A stretch of 64,000 nt of DNA from Meconema thalassinum (GCA_946902985.2 OX336392.1:465584693-465648692); one strand, 5' to 3'; positions 28,105-39,857 are shown, numbered from the stretch's first letter. Translations and numbers: made by a program. The notes: generated by a model not told the origin, from the sequence alone.

Positions 28105-29951
28105 AACTTGCATTTTGTCACGTACGAAGCAAAACAGGATGTCACTGGTTTAGCCTACATGTGGTTTCACAAATGTGTGTGCATGCCTTTCACACTCCCC
28201 TGCAACCACGATGGTCAGATTATTTCACCTTCAAGCGTCACCTGTTGTCAAGTCAGATCGGAGCCTTCCAATAATCTCAAATGACATTCACCTCCTGCTC
28301 GTCGGCAAGTTTATTTTCTCTACTCGCTTCGACCAACATAGAACCAAGTTCTCATCACCGTTTACACGTTAAAGGTAAAATATCAGAAAACGCACGCTCG
28401 CTCTGTCATACACCGACTCGTCGAAATATCAATTAATCTATTGAACACAGCCACCGTGGTCAGCGACAAGTTCGTTGAAACACACACACCCAGCCGTATC
28501 GTCTCTCTCAACCACCACGCTTCATGAACATTATAAACAGGTAAAGAAAAAGAAAACGTTTTTTCAACATGTATGGCGTTAGACCCATGTGAATTATTTT
28601 TTGAAAAAAAATATCTACCACATTTGAAAGGGAGTGTTAGCCCGAGTCCTAGGACACCTCGTACATGTCTCTAGCGTTATTGGTTCGTGAGATATCGGCA
28701 AAAATCACAAAAAACACGTGTTTACCCCCAAAATCGCGTTTCCAAAATTTTTTAAAATTACAACGAGTGGTCCATAGCAAAGAGGACGTCTTCCCGAATC
28801 CTTGGACCCATCGTACATGCCTCTAGCGTTATTGCTTCGTGAAATATCGGCAAAATCACAAAAAACACGTGTTTACCCCAAAATCGCGTTTCCCAAATTT
28901 TTTAAAATTACAACGAGTGGTCCATAGCAAAGAGGACGTCTTCCCGAATCCTTGGACCCATCGTACATGCCTCTAGCGTTATTGCTTCGTGAAATATCGG
29001 CAAAATCACAAAAAACACGTGTTTACCCCAAAATCGCGTTTCCCAAATTTTTTTAAAATTACAATGAGTAGTCCATAGCAAAGAGGACATCACCCTGAGT
29101 ACTTGGACCTGTCGAACACACCTCTAGCATGATTGGTTCACGAGATATCGGCAAAATCACAAAAACACGTGTTTACCCCAAAATCGAGTTTCCAATTTTA
29201 TTAAAAATTATAACGAGTGGTCCATAGCAGAGAGGACGTCACCCCGAGTCCTTGGACCTGTCGAACATGCCTCTAGCATGATTGGTTCGCGAGATATAGC
29301 AAAAAGTCTAAAATCACGTTTTTACCCCAAAAAGACTGTGTTTCCAGATTTTCACCTTTTCGACACCGACATTCCCGTAAAGAGCACGACGAGACGAAAA
29401 AAACGAATCCAAGCACGCCCTCCTAGCATGGCTCCTTCCATTCCAAGGTCGCAGGGGCTCACAACTTCCTAAGTGAGGCAGCTCTGTCCTTACCACACTA
29501 CTGCAGGTTTTCATTCTATAGACTTGAAATTTATTTTGGGGGTAGAGGGGGTAGGGACCATTGATTTACGTTAAACAATTTTTTTTGTAGAGTTCCTAGT
29601 TTCCAAAATATAGGATTTTCAAAATTCCAGTGTTTTCAAACAAATATAAAAAATAAAAATTTTTTATTACAAAAAATAAAGGTCATAAAGACTGTTCGTT
29701 TGAGCCATGGCACAACGTTCTATCCTGTTTGGTTATCAAACTATCGCCTATTTTCGAAAACAAAAATTTTCAAAAAAATTTTGAAAAATATAATGAGTGG
29801 TCCATAGCAAAGAGGACGTCAGCCCGAGTCCAACAATACCTCATTTGTCAAAATCGGACCATGCGTTCAAGAGATATTTAACATGGCTGAGGCTTAGTAG
29901 TAGAGCAAGGGGGGTTCTGAAGTGGGGCAGAACTCCTAGTACTCCACTACT
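28105..29951 (-). repeat. Maverick right terminal inverted repeat
   Basis: Inverted copy of 10551-12397, 1,847 bp, ending CTCCACTACT next to the CACTGC duplication. Carries the same ~150-bp tandem array (about 28640-29300). The few differences from the left TIR indicate recent replication-linked homogenisation or recent insertion. A single (not doubled) copy of the adjoining sequence is present at 28020-28150. Confidence 0.96.
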
Positions 29952-29957
29952 CACTGC
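29952..29957. repeat. Maverick target site duplication, right
   Basis: CACTGC, the exact partner of 10545-10550. The following CATGGATGAAGCGAAAATGG continues LINE copy 2's 3' UTR. Confidence 0.97.
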
Positions 29958-30153
29958 CATGGATGAAGCGAAAATGGTGTTTATAAAACAGACAGTGAGC
30001 CCCCCAAAAAATTATGCCTTATTTGAATAAAAAAGAATAAAAGGCGGATTGTAAAAAAGGATAAAACAAATAAGGCATAGTGAACAATACAATACATAAC
30101 ACAATACAAAACATAAAACAGATTTAACCACAATTAAAAGTCGTAACTACACA

Positions 30154-31150
30154 TTAAAACTTAGAAAAGTAACCACTCTCCCTCATGAACCGGATGACGA
30201 GGTCAGCTGACGGCCCGTCATCACGGAGAATAAGGGAGAGGGTATTAGGCAGTTTAAGAGTCCCGCGCAGATCGGCCAGATCCACACACTCCAAGAGAAG
30301 GTGTGCCACGGTTAGGTGGGCGCCGCAAGTACACACAGGACGATCTTCTCTCTTTAGCAAGTGAGAGTGCGTAGCAATCCCATGGCCGATCCGGAGTCGA
30401 CAGAGTACCACAGCTTCCTTCCGGAGAGATCGGAAGGAAGATTTCCACACCTTCGTTGTCTCCTTGATGCCTCTCAGTTTGTTGGGTGGAGGCGTGGCAC
30501 GCCATGCCTCCTCCCAATGCGTCAGGATCGAATGCCGCAACTGAGAGCGCACATCACTAGCAGGCACCTTATACGGTAGCGAGGGCAGTGCGACTGCCTC
30601 TCTCGCCGACTGATCAGCAAGCTCGTTTCCCGCAATACCCATGTGGCTAGGAAGCCACACAAAGGTCACCCAGGTTCCAGCGTTACGCAAACTGACGAGC
30701 TGGTCGTGCACACGCTGGACCAACGGGTGCTTCGGGAAACACACATCGATCGCCTGCAGCGCACTCAGAGAGTCAGTACACACAAGAAAGTGCTGGTGAT
30801 CGTCTGATAACGGGTACCGCAGAGCCTCTAAGATGGCATAGAGCTCCGCAGTGTACACGCCACAGGCCTCGGGAAGTGAAAAGAGAAACCGACGATCCTC
30901 AACCACAAATGCACAGCCTACGTTCTCGTTTACCCTCGAAACGTCCGTGAATACAAGCCCTGATCCCGGATACCGTGTCACCACGGACTGGAACAGCCTC
31001 CGATGGACGGAGGAGTCCGTGTCCGACTTGGGGCCGGTGTGCAGATCCAGGATGATATCAGGGCGAGAGACCATCCACGGAGGGGCCTTGCTAAGTACTC
31101 GGACGATACAGGAGACAGAAGGAAATCGGAACTGACGGTATAAGTCATCC
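30154..31150 (-). pseudogene. LINE copy 2 RNase H and C-terminal domain
   Basis: Open over 306 codons (31074-30154). Same motifs as copy 1 with a few substitutions: FTDVSRV in place of FTDGSRV, TAELYAILEAL, CTDSLSAL, HMGIAGNELADQSA, and CTCGAHLTVAHLLLEC. The G-to-V change beside the catalytic Asp and frame breaks upstream (about 31150) suggest loss of function. 3' UTR sequence follows to 29952, where the Maverick interrupts it. Confidence 0.85.
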
Positions 31151-32595
31151 TAGCGAATCCCCGCCGGCCGAGTGGCCCGGGCGAGCACATCATAGAGCCG
31201 GCAATTCGGATTGTAAAACAAACATGGATAGCTTGGATGAAGTGGCATCTGTCGAATAGTTGCAGCATAGGTCAGCAGTACTTGTTGGCGCCTCAGGTGT
31301 AAAGGAGGTACGCCAGCCTCGGCGAGCAAGCTGACGACTGGGCTTGTCCGAAAGGCACCCGTCGCCAGCCTCACACCGCCGTGGTGGACACTGTCCAGTT
31401 TAACAAGCACTGACTTACGGGCCGAACCATATGCTACACTGCCATAATCTAACCTAGATAAAATCAGTGACTTATAAAAACGCAGGAGCACCGCGAGGTC
31501 CGCCCCCCCCCCCCCCATGATGTGCCGCTAAGAAACCACAACATGTTGAGTTTCTTAGCGCAGGCAGTTTTCAAACACCGCACGTGTGGTTCCCACGTCA
31601 ATTTCTGATCGAAAAGGAGCCCAAGGAACCGGTACGCAGCAACAACAGGCAAAGCTACATTGCCCAGATAAAGCTCAGGATCTGGATGGAGGGTGCGCTT
31701 TCGGCAGAAATGGACAACCGAGGACTTAGCGGTTGAGAATCGAAAGCCATGCTCCAGTGTCCAGCGTTCCACTCTCCGAATAGCTTGTTGTAGCTGTCGT
31801 TCAGCGACCGCCATATTTTGCGCACTATAATGTAGAGCGAAGTCGTCTACATATAGCGACGGTACCACTGCTGGACCAGCAGCAGCGACTATACCGTTTA
31901 TGGCAATCGCAAATAATGTTACGCTAAGCACCGATCCCTGTGGGACTCCGTTTTCCTGTATATGATATTGCGAATATGTCCCCCCTATTCGGACACGGAA
32001 CAGGCGAAGGGACAGAAAATTCGCAATAAAAACCGGCAAGTTTCCTCGGAATTTCCATGGATGCAGGGTAGAGAGGATGCCGTAACGCCAAGTGGTGTCA
32101 TAGGCCTTCTCGAGGTCAAAGAAAACAGTGACTAGGTGCTGTCTCCGGAGAAAAGCGTCCCGTATGGCAGTCCCCAGGCGTACCAGATGGTCGTTGGTAC
32201 ACCGAGACGCCCTGAAACCACACTGGTATTCAGACAGGTGTCCCCGTTTCTCCAGGACCCACACCAGGCGCCGATTGACCATCCTCTCAAAGAGCTTGCA
32301 CAAACCGTTAGTGAGACAAATAGGTCTGTAACTCCCTGTCAATTTGGGATCCTTATCGGGCTTCAGGATAGGTATAATGATACCTTCCTGCCATTGCGCT
32401 GGAAACACACCTTCCAACCAGATACGATATTAAACACCCTGAGCAAATAGCGAATGCTCTCATCGTTAAGGTGTTTAAGCATCTGGTTGTGAATATTATC
32501 CGGGCCAGGAGACGTGTCCTTGCAGAGCGCCAGCACTCCGCGGAGTTCCCACTCCGTAAAGGGCACGTTGTACTCCTCCGAAGCGCTGGAAGCAA
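31150..32595 (-). pseudogene. LINE copy 2 reverse transcriptase
   Basis: RT blocks in order: SPGPDNIHNQMLKHL (in 32566-32363), GIIIPILKPDKDPKLTGSYR, FFDLEKAYDTTW, NGVPQGSVLSVTLF and SLYVDDFALHYSA (in 32417-31464), then the thumb (31518-31150). Frame breaks occur near 32417-32440 (an extra AT after CAGATACGAT) and at the C14 run at about 31505-31518. The latter is an obvious homopolymer lesion. Otherwise colinear with copy 1. Confidence 0.87.
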
Positions 32596-33470
32596 AACTA
32601 AAGATGGAAACGTTCCGCTTCGCGCTTCAGGGCCACGAAGGCAGGGTCATAGTTATCGGAACCGGATATATCCGCAAAATACGAGGCGAGATGGTTTGCA
32701 ACGCGATAAGGATCTGTAACCAGTTCATTATCAATGGAAATTCCCGGTACAGTAGAAGATGTCTGAATTCCCGAAATGCGTCGTAGTTTAGTACACACTT
32801 GAGAGGAGGGGGTATGTGCCGTAATAGAAGACACATACCGTTCCCAGGATTGTTTCTTACTCTGGCGAATAAGAATCCGTGCCTTGGCACGAAATTTCTT
32901 AAACGCCACCAAATTGGCCATGGTTGGACGCCGACGGTAGTGCTTGTGAGCGCGACGACGGTCTCTTATTGCCGCTGCAATATCCTCTGTCCACCAAGGG
33001 ACGAGTTTGCGACGAGGAGTCCCAGAAAAGGATGGAATGGACTCTTCGGCGGCAGCAAGTAGCACATCGGTGATGTGCTGTACCTCGTCATCGACGCTCC
33101 GGCAACCAAGATCAACGAACATAGCTCGTTCTTGAAACGAGGGCCAATTTGCCCGCTTAAGAACCCAACGACTGGGGAACTCCACGGGCATCTGGGTTAG
33201 AAGGGTAAGAACGATCGGGAAATGGTCACTGTCAAAGAGGTCGTCGTGTACATACCAACCAAATAGGGGGACCAGCGCACGGCTACACACACTCAAGTCA
33301 ATGTGTGAGTACGTGCCGTGCGCTAAGCTAAAATGTGTAGCTTCCCCTGTATTTAATAGAGATAAATCCAACCCTAGAATTAAACCCTCCACGTCCCTTC
33401 CTCTGGGGCAGGAAGATGGTGATCCCCATTAGGGGTGATGAGAGTTGAAATCACCCACGAGTAGGAAAGG

Positions 33471-34179
33471 ATGATGATGATGATAGTTGTTGTTTTAAGG
33501 GGCCTAACATCTAGGTTATCGGCCCCTGATGGTTTGGGTGATCGTAAAGATGAAAAAGAAAAGCGAACTTAAACCTAAAACTAACTACTAACCTATATAC
33601 TAGAAGAAGAAATGGAAAACTAAAGGAGAATAAGGCAAATAAAAGGACAGAAGGAAAAGAAATGCCCTCAACCCTCGGAGAAGGCGGATTGAGGGACTTG
33701 GAAGGAAGGAGAGCCATGAAAGGCATATAGGGAAGTGAAAGAGGAGAGGGTCCGCCCCAAAGGTAAGGGACAAAAGGGGAAAACGGACCCAGCTCAGGAA
33801 TCCCTCGGGGTCGCCAACTCCCGAACTCACCAGACGTGAGCCCCTGAGGGTGTAGCATTATCGAGGGTGCACCAGAAGTGGTGGGGCTACATACACCCTG
33901 CCTCCTGAAGGGCCTAGAGCACAAGGCAGGAGGTAAAAGGAAGAGAAAAAGAAGGCTGACCCCTCGCAGAAGGAGGGTATCAGAAAAGATGAGACAAGGG
34001 CCAATTATGGCGGGAAAGGAAGAGACTCCCTAGGCCTCGGATTCCCTAATACCGTCGGGGTCAGAAGAGAACAAGAGTTGACCAAGTGAGGTCGACAGGA
34101 AAGAAGACAGAGAGGAGCCCGGCACAAGTAAGTGGAAGCAATGCCGGACTCAGCTGGGGCCCCGTGGTCGCCAACTCAC
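33471..34179 (-). mobile_element. Composite retroposon, short form, slightly 5'-truncated
   Basis: 709 bp with duplication AGTAGGAAAGG (33460-33470 and 34180-34190). It ends at GTCGCCAACTCAC, about 30 bp short of the usual G-run terminus, so 5' truncation was minor. It splits the LINE endonuclease just before its GDFNS motif. Confidence 0.92.
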
Positions 34180-34434
34180 AGTAGGAAAGGGACTGGAAGT
34201 TGATCAACAAGGTCAAAGACGTCATTAATATCAAGGGGATGGTTCGGTGGAAGGTACACGTTACAAACAGTTGTCATAGCAGGCAAGGACACGCGAACTG
34301 CAATAGCTTCCAGAGGAGTGGCGAGTGGAAACTCTTCACTATAGCAGTCAGAGCGAACGAAGGTACAAACGGCACCGGAAGCCCGGCCGGCGTCTTGTCG
34401 ATGTTTAGAGTATAGTCGGAAACCTCTCAGAACA

Positions 34435-35171
34435 TGATGATGATGATGATAATTGTTGTTTTAAGGGGCCTAACATCTAGGTTATCGGCCCCTGATGGTG
34501 TGGGTGATCGTGAAGATGAAAAAGAAAAGCGAACTTAAAACTAAAACTAACTACTAACCTACATACTAGAAGAAGAAATGGAAAATTAGAGGAGAATAAG
34601 GCAAATAAAAGGACAGAAGGAAAAGAAATGCCCTCAACCCTCGGAGAAGGCGGTTTGAGGGACTTGGAAGGAAGGAGTGCCATGAAAGGCATATAGGAAA
34701 TTGAAAAAGGAGAGGGTCCGCCCCAAAGGTAAGGGACAAAAGGGGAAAACGGACCCAGCTCAGGAATCCCTCGGGGTCGCCAACTCCCGAACTCACCAGC
34801 CGTGAGCCCCTGAGGGTGTAGTATTATCTAGGGTGCACCAGAAGTGGTGGGGCTACATACACCCTGCCTCCTTAAGGGCCTAGAGCACAAGGCAGGAGGT
34901 AAAAGGAAGAGAAAAAGAAGGCTGACCCCTCGCAGAAGGAGGGTATCAGAAAAGATGAGACAAGGGCCAATTAAGGCGGGAAAGGAAGAGACTCCCTAGG
35001 CCTCGGATACCCTAATACCGTTGGGGTCAGAAGAGAACAAGAGTTGACCAAGTGAGGTCGACAGGAAAGAAGACAGAGAGGAGCCGGGCACAAGTAAGTG
35101 GAAGCAATGCCGGACTCAGCTGGGGCCCCGTGGTCGCCAACCCACGCCCACAAGATGTGAGCCCCTGGGGG
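34435..35171 (-). mobile_element. Composite retroposon, complete short form
   Basis: 737 bp with duplication ACCTCTCAGAACA (34422-34434 and 35172-35184), ending GAGCCCCTGGGGG. Second insertion into the LINE endonuclease. Confidence 0.93.
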
Positions 35172-35425
35172 ACCTCTCAGAACAGTCTCGTGAGCAGGTC
35201 TGAGGTTTGTTTCCTGTAGGAAGACTATACTCGCTGCGTATTGGGCAATAAGCTGACGGAGTTCTGTCAAATGCCTGTCATAACTGTTACAATTCCACTG
35301 TAACAGTGCCATTGTGTGAACTTAGGGAATAAGTTGGAGCAGCAAGCTACAACTTAGACTCTGGAGGATCTACAGTCACTACGTCGACTATAATCTCCAT
35401 GTCCTCAGGCGAGGTCATGGAGTGA

Positions 35426-36224
35426 TGATGATGATGATAATTGTTGTTTTAAGGGGCCTAACATCGAGGTTATCGGCCCCTAATGAAATGATGATGATGA
35501 TGATAATTGTTGTTTTAAGGGGCCTAACATCTAGGTTATCGGCCCCTGATGGTTTGGGTGATCGTGAAGATGAAAATGAAAAGCGAACTTAAAACTAAAA
35601 CTAACTAATAACCTACATACTAGAAGAAGAAATGGAAAACTAAAGGAGAATAAGGCAAATAAAGGACAGGAGGAAAAGAAATGCCCTCAACCCTCGAAGA
35701 AGGCGGATTGAGGGACTTGGAAGGAAGGAGAGCCATGAAAGGCAGATAGGAAAGTGAAAGAGGAGAGGGTCCGCCCCAAAGGTAAGGGACAAAAAGGGAA
35801 AACAGACCCAGCTCAGGAATCCCTCGGGGTCGCCAACTCCCGAACTCACCAGCCGTGAGCCCCTGAGGGTGTAGCATCATCTAGGGTGCACCAAAAGTGG
35901 TGGGGCTACATACACCCGGTCTCCTTGAGGGCCTTAAGCAGAAGGCAGGAGATAACATGAAAAGAAAAAGAAGGCTGACCCCTCGCAGAAGGAGGGAATC
36001 AGAAAAGATGAGACAAGGGCCAATTAAGGCGGGAAAGGAAGAGACTCCCTAGGCCTCGGATACCCTAATACCGTCGGGGTCGGAAGAGAACAAGAGTTGA
36101 CCAAGGGAGGTCGACAGGAAAGAAGAAAGAGAGGAGCCGGCATAAGTAAGTGGAAGCAATGCCGGACTCAGCTGGGGCCCCGTGGTCGCCAACCCACAAC
36201 CCACTAGATGTGAGCCCCTGGGGG
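35426..36224 (-). mobile_element. LINE tail joined to composite short form in one insertion
   Basis: Flanked by one duplication, GGTCATGGAGTGA (35413-35425 and 36225-36237). The first ~62 bp (35426-35487) are a LINE-type 3' end (ATCGAGG, then CCCCTAATGAAATG); a new (GAT)n tail then starts a full short-form composite copy to 36224. Two different templates inside a single duplication pair suggest template switching during reverse transcription. It lies near the ORF1-ORF2 junction of LINE copy 2. Confidence 0.88.
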
Positions 36225-36244
36225 GGTCATGGAGTGAATCGACT

Positions 36245-37732
36245 CGGTGGAAGATTTCATAGACGCAGTTCGGCGGCGGGGGGATCTCCGTGGGGAGCGC
36301 GCAGATCTGGGGACCGAAACGTCCCCAGGCGCAGAAGCATCCGCAGGTGTTGGCGCGGATGGCTTCCCCTTTTTTGGGAGAAAGGGAATACGTAGTGCGG
36401 GGTCCCTTCTTACCCTTACCCGCCTCTTTAAGATATACAGACGGGTCAGGAGCCGAATTGCTGACCCTGGTCGACGATGCCGCCTCCGCCGGCTTCGGCG
36501 CGGCTTTCGCCGACCGTTTGGGTGGGGAGAAAGTCTTCGACTTCCTCCCGAGAGGGGAGTAAGTCTTCAACTTCCTCCCCTGCTGTGCGGGCGGAGCAGC
36601 CTTCGCTCGCAAAGCCTTCGTGCTGGCCGAAGGTGGAGTTGAAATCACCTTCGGGCTTTCCGTTATAATCATAGGTGCTTGTTTCGTAATAGGTAACTCA
36701 GTTGCAGGTTTCACAGCTGGTACAAAAGATGAGGTCGCCGGGACCAAATTTGGTATTATGGCTCTATAATCAATCGTTGGAGAAGGCGAAATCGTGGTAT
36801 GGTACTTCTTGCGGGCCTCCTGGTAGGTGAGACCATCCAGGGTTTTGATCTCGTGGATTTTCTTCTCTCTCAGGAAGACAGGGCAGTTCCTGTCCCGAGG
36901 AGAATGAAATCCAGGGCAATTAGTGCACTGATATGGTGTTGTGTACTCTTCCGCTTCGTGGGGTACCTTACCGCATGTTCCGCAGATGTCGGGAATCGAG
37001 CATCGAGATAACATGTGCCCGAACTTCTGGCACTTATAAACACCTCATGGGTGGAGGGATATAAGGCCGTACGTCACAACGGTAACTTGTAACCTTGACT
37101 TTCTCCGGGAGCACCGAAAGCTCAAAGGAAATAATGAAAGCACCAGTATCCACGATTTGACCATTGACCTTGCGCGTAATGCGCCGGACATCAGTCACGT
37201 GACGGTGCTGCATATCCTCCTTGAGCTCCTCGTCAGTGTTCAGAATCAGGTCCTGGTGGAAAATAACTCCTCGGACCAGATTCAGAGAAGTGTGCTTTTC
37301 CACTTTGACGGGTATTTCGCCAAAGTGGTCACATTGCAAAAGTTGTTCAACTTGCTCACCAGTCCTAGTCTTGAGCAACAAGCTACCGTTCCTCATCTTT
37401 TGTACTTTCTCAAGCTCACCATAGACACCTTCTATGTGGCGAGAAAACAAAATACTCTTTACCAGCTTGAAATCACCCCCATCTGTTCTGGTAGCTACCA
37501 GAAACTTGGGGGTGTTAGCATCCAGATTTTCACGCACAGATTGTTCCCAGGGGGTTGATCCCCGTAGGGAATCAAATGTTAAAGACTTGGGTGTAGGATC
37601 ACCCTGTTTGGGGATTCTTCTTCTTGAACCCATGGCCAGATCATACTTCCCGAATGCCACCGACATCCGATCACGGGCCGTCACAGTAGGCGCTACCCAG
37701 CCACGGCAAGGCCCGCCTAGCTTGGAAGGCAT
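36245..37732 (-). pseudogene. LINE copy 2 ORF1 (Gag-like, CCHC zinc knuckles)
   Basis: The ATG at 37732 opens a frame to 37034 with an RNA-binding-type N-terminal domain (TRTDGGDFKLVKSILFSRHI, IPVKVEKHTSLNLVRGVIF). An apparent one-base insertion near 37040, inside the first knuckle, shifts the frame; it continues at 37014 with HMLSRCS, then CGTCGK and YQCTNCPGFHSPRDRNCPV (further knuckles). A proline/lysine-rich tail runs to about 36245. ORF1 proteins of I-type LINEs bind their RNA. The frameshift inactivates this copy unless it is a sequence error. Confidence 0.85.
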
Positions 37733-37973
37733 TGCCCGGGGTCCGATATTTTACAATGCCGTATCGGCATGTACCCCTTGGCATATACTGGATTTTACAG
37801 CTCAGACATTCGGCTGTGCGGGGACCTGCGTAATCAGGCGGATACTACTGCACGGGTACATGGCACACCGGAACAGGCTTTCGAGCGTAGTCGCAAGCTA
37901 AGTGGCCCATCCCCTAACAGCACGCACATATAGAAATTTTGGTTGCCAGACCCTGAAAGCAGTAACGGAAAGA
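37733..37973 (-). other. LINE copy 2 5' UTR, ORF1-proximal part
   Basis: Non-coding leader between ORF1 and the composite insertion; continues on the other side of that insertion at 39468-39730. No other feature seen. Confidence 0.6.
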
Positions 37974-39455
37974 TGATGATGATGATAATTGTTGTTTTAA
38001 GGGGCCTAACATCTAGGTTATCGGCCCCTAATGATCTGGGTGATAGCGAAAATGATAACGAAACGGAAACCAAAACGAAAATTAAGTGAGACGGGAAATA
38101 CTTACAAAAAGGAACTCTGATTGAAACGACTCACAAAATGTTCTTACAAAAGGGAATTTAGAACGAAAAGATTCACAAAAGGAATAGATTGAAAAATATC
38201 CACAAAATGAAGGCTAGGTTCAAAATACGTACAAAATGCAATGTAGCGTCGAAATACTTACAAAATGCAACTGAAATTCAAAATACTTACAAAATGCAAA
38301 TGAGATCGAAAATACGTACAAAATGCAATTGAGGTTCAAAATACTTACAAAATGCAATTGAAATTGAAAATACACAATGCAATTCAGATTGAAATAGGCC
38401 TTATCCCAGTTCCAATCCAAATTATTCACAAAGTGCAATCGAAATTCAAAATACTTACAAAATGCAATTGAAATTGAAAATGCTTACAAAATGTACGGTG
38501 ATTCTAACGACTCATGTGGATTGACAATACTTACAACAAGCAATTTAGATTGAAAATACTTGACAAAATGTAATTTAGATTCAAAATACCCACAAAATGC
38601 AATTGAGAATCAAATTATGTGCAAAATGCCCACCAAACAAAATGCAATTTAGATTCAAAATTCGTGCGAAATGCGGTTTTGGTTGAAAATACTTACAAAA
38701 TGCAATTGAAATTCAAAATACTCACTAAAAGGCCCCGCAACCTGCATTGGAAAAATTACTAAAAAGCAATTTAGATTGTCAATCTTTACAAAATGCAATT
38801 GAGGTTGAAAACAATCGCGAGATGTAATTTAGATCGAAAAAACTTACAAAATGCAACATAGATCAAAAATGCCTTAAAAATCGCTAAAAGGGAATTTAGA
38901 TACACGGTGATTCGAGTAACAAAAACAGTGCGGGAATCTTAAAGAGAAAAGGAAATAGAAGGAAAAGAGGAGAGGTGAGGGGAGGGGAGAGAGGAGAAGG
39001 TCCGCCCCAAAGGGAAGGGACAAAAGGGGAAAACGGACCCAGCTCAGGAATCCCTCGGGGTCGCCAACTCCCGAACTCACCAGCCGTGAGCCCCTGAGGG
39101 TGTAGCATTATCTAGGGTGCACCAAAAGTGGTGGGGCTACATACACCCGGCCTCCTTGAGGGCCTTAAGCAGAAGGCAGGAGATAACATGAAAAGAAAAA
39201 GAAGGCTGACCCCTCGCAGAAGGAGGGAATCAGAAAAGATGAGACAAGGGCCAATTAAGGCGGGAAAGGAAGAGACTCCCTAGGCCTCGGATACCCTAAT
39301 ACCGTCGGGGTCGGAAGAGAACAAGAGTTGACCAAGTGAGGTCGACAGGAAAGAAGACAGAGAGGAGCCCGGCACAAGTAAGTGGAAGCAATGCCGGACT
39401 CAGCTGGGGCCCCGTGGTCGCCAACCCACGCCCACTAGAAGTGAGCCCCTGGGGG
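37974..39455 (-). mobile_element. Composite retroposon, long form, in LINE 5' UTR
   Basis: About 1.48 kb with minisatellite (about 38210-38860). The duplication is imperfect: GTAACGGAAAGA (37962-37973) against GTAACCTAAAGA (39456-39467), 10 of 12 matching, which suggests an older insertion than those with perfect duplications. Confidence 0.85.
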
Positions 39456-39467
39456 GTAACCTAAAGA

Positions 39468-39730
39468 GAGTTATACCGCACGGGTTTTTGTCTTTTAGAG
39501 CTGACTGTCAAACACTCGAAAGAGGACCGTTCCGAGAAGCCCTTTTAGTCGCCTTTTACGACTGGCAGGGATTACCGTGGATGTATTCGCTTCCTCCTAC
39601 CCACTGAGGGTCCAATTCACAAAACAACGCGGCGTCCTTTAAGTATAGCCAAGGTCGCCCCTTTTAGTCGCCTCTTACGACAGGCAAGGGATACCGTGGG
39701 TGTATTCTAAACCCCCCACCCACAGGAGGG
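39468..39730 (-). promoter_or_regulatory. LINE copy 2 5' UTR with two ~75-bp repeats
   Basis: Two related blocks, about 39537-39613 and 39657-39730, each with (on the plus strand) CCTTTTAGTCGCC, TTACGAC, GGCA..GGGAT(T)ACCGTGG and GTATTC, then a CCCAC run. Repeated 5' UTR units often carry the internal pol II promoter of LINEs. The outer one ends in CCCTCCTGTGGGTGG, taken as the element's 5' end. Confidence 0.65.
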
Positions 39731-39800
39731 AAAAGATGATGATGATAGGCCTAATTTAAGAGGCCTAGCTTCTGGGTTATCGGCCCCTAGTGAGAAAAAG
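39731..39800 (-). repeat. Old degenerate LINE/composite 3' end
   Basis: GATGATGATGATAGGCC, then AAGAGGCCTAGCTTCTGGG and TATCGGCCCCTAGTGAG: the shared 3' end in diverged form, directly adjoining the 5' end of LINE copy 2. Could be the target of that LINE or a further jumped-to template. Confidence 0.6.
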
Positions 39801-39857
39801 AAGCATTACGCCTAACGTACTTCTTTCATGAATCATTCATGTTGAGTTCATATTTTG

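Larger units (their letters stand above)
10551..29951. mobile_element. Complete Maverick/Polinton (adintovirus-like) element, 19,401 bp
   Basis: A self-synthesising DNA transposon of virus type, bounded by 1,847-bp inverted repeats that begin AGTAGTGGAG and end CTCCACTACT, with 6-bp duplications on both sides. It encodes the hallmark set of the group: protein-primed PolB, retrovirus-type integrase with chromodomain, FtsK/HerA-type packaging ATPase, adenovirus-type cysteine protease, and minor and major capsid proteins. Accessory genes are a fibre-like protein, a pX-like protein, a BIR protein, a phospholipase A2 and conserved unknowns. A composite retroposon (22514-23987) is inserted in the 3' end of polB. 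Other visible lesions are an A10-associated frame break in the BIR gene and a protease frame without an upstream ATG. Confidence 0.97.
32598..35312 (-). pseudogene. LINE copy 2 ORF2 endonuclease, split by two retroposons
   Basis: ORF2 begins at ATG 35312 with MALLQWNCNSYDRHLTELRQ, the start of an APE-like endonuclease, and FLQETNLRP (catalytic E). It resumes at about 34421-34191 after the insertion at 34435-35171, and again at 33459 after the insertion at 33471-34179, where the GDFNSHHP metal-binding motif falls. DSDHFPIVLTLL (catalytic D-H) is at about 33220. The linker to RT (33200-32598) contains PWWTEDIAAAIRDRRRAHK. A stop follows GDFNSHHP and another ends the frame at 32598. Endonucleases of this type make the target nick. 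Confidence 0.87.
10438..39730 (-). mobile_element. I-clade LINE copy 2, near full length, with five large nested insertions
   Basis: The 3' tail and shared 3' end lie at 10438-10500 and the 5' UTR ends at about 39730. Removing the Maverick (10551-29951) and composite copies at 33471-34179, 34435-35171, 35426-36224 and 37974-39455, plus their duplications, leaves about 6.1 kb, the expected size of an I-type LINE. Order on the minus strand: 5' UTR with two repeats, ORF1 (37732 to about 36245) with CCHC knuckles, ORF2 starting at 35312 with endonuclease, RT and RNase H, and 3' UTR. Frameshifts in ORF1 and RT make it inactive as read. Confidence 0.88.
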
